From JAQUGA01 sp964521105 (GTDB lineage: Bacteria; Bacteroidota; Bacteroidia; Bacteroidales; WCHB1-69): a DNA stretch of 13,682 nt. A program made the position numbers and the translations under genes. The notes under the pieces were generated by a model that worked only from the letters and a program-made list of their open reading frames with translations, was not told the DNA's origin and did not search any database. Shown here one piece after another: positions 13,567-13,682 of this stretch; position 1 is the stretch's first letter, and every line of letters starts with the position of its first letter. The stretch is taken from contig CAZFPO010000079.1 of assembly GCA_964521105.1 (NCBI GenBank), forward strand, positions 1 to 13,682, in the 5' to 3' direction.

Positions 13567-13682
13567 ATTATTGTTCAAATCTATCTTACTCATCTCTAAC
13601 TCACTGATAATTCATTGATTAGAATACCTTATTTCTAATTAATGAACTACTGGCAATCGGTATAACAACACTAATAATGTCG

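Noticed and set aside
13618..13682. Minus-strand peptide DIISVVIPI at the right edge, like the start of a family 2 glycosyltransferase
   Set aside because: The frame stops after 21 codons and does not continue with the expected glycosyltransferase residues; nine residues are not enough to support a remnant.
1..13682. tRNA, rRNA genes or a CRISPR array
   Set aside because: I saw no cloverleaf with a conserved T-arm, no rRNA-like stretch, and no regularly spaced direct repeats on either strand.

Overview
The window is AT-rich (about 30% GC by eye) and looks like Bacteroidota. The evidence is several promoter-like boxes of the form TAnnTTTG (one with a TTTG box 20 bases upstream), no clear Shine-Dalgarno sequences, a Bacteroidetes-style YqgE, a bleomycin-hydrolase-like exported peptidase, a WG-repeat protein, small lipoproteins and an outer-membrane beta-barrel. 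I cannot name the genus.

The left half (1-5056) is accessory DNA. It opens with the possible tail of an upstream gene and a decayed C-terminal remnant of a type IIG-like restriction-modification enzyme (about 172-355). Next comes a compact three-gene operon (512-1735) that I read as a toxin-antitoxin-chaperone (TAC) module: an ADP-ribosyltransferase-like protein, an 80-residue putative antitoxin and a SecB-like chaperone. Gene order and protein types match CmdTAC-type anti-phage systems. A 299-bp MITE-like element with 15-bp terminal inverted repeats and a perfect 7-bp target duplication follows (1781-2093). After it lie a WG-repeat protein (minus strand, with its own terminator), a small lipoprotein bracketed by a 10-bp inverted repeat, a small beta-barrel protein, and an 848-bp gene-free stretch full of inverted repeats, most of it enclosed by a 14-bp inverted repeat.

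The right half (5057-13260) is denser and looks like chromosomal housekeeping DNA. It holds an exported C1 peptidase (minus), an AddA-like helicase-nuclease (plus), YqgE/AlgH (minus), and then an overlapping pair that I read as murL and murD2. In the MurL/MurD2 route, MurD2 adds L-Glu to UDP-MurNAc-L-Ala, and MurL epimerises the terminal L-Glu to D-Glu using ATP. This is an alternative to making free D-Glu with the racemase MurI. A small exported or lipoprotein gene follows murD2 closely. The last 420 bases hold no gene I can support but contain nested palindromes.

The two most interesting systems are the TAC module and the murL-murD2 pair. Both calls rest on motif recognition and gene order, since no database search was possible.
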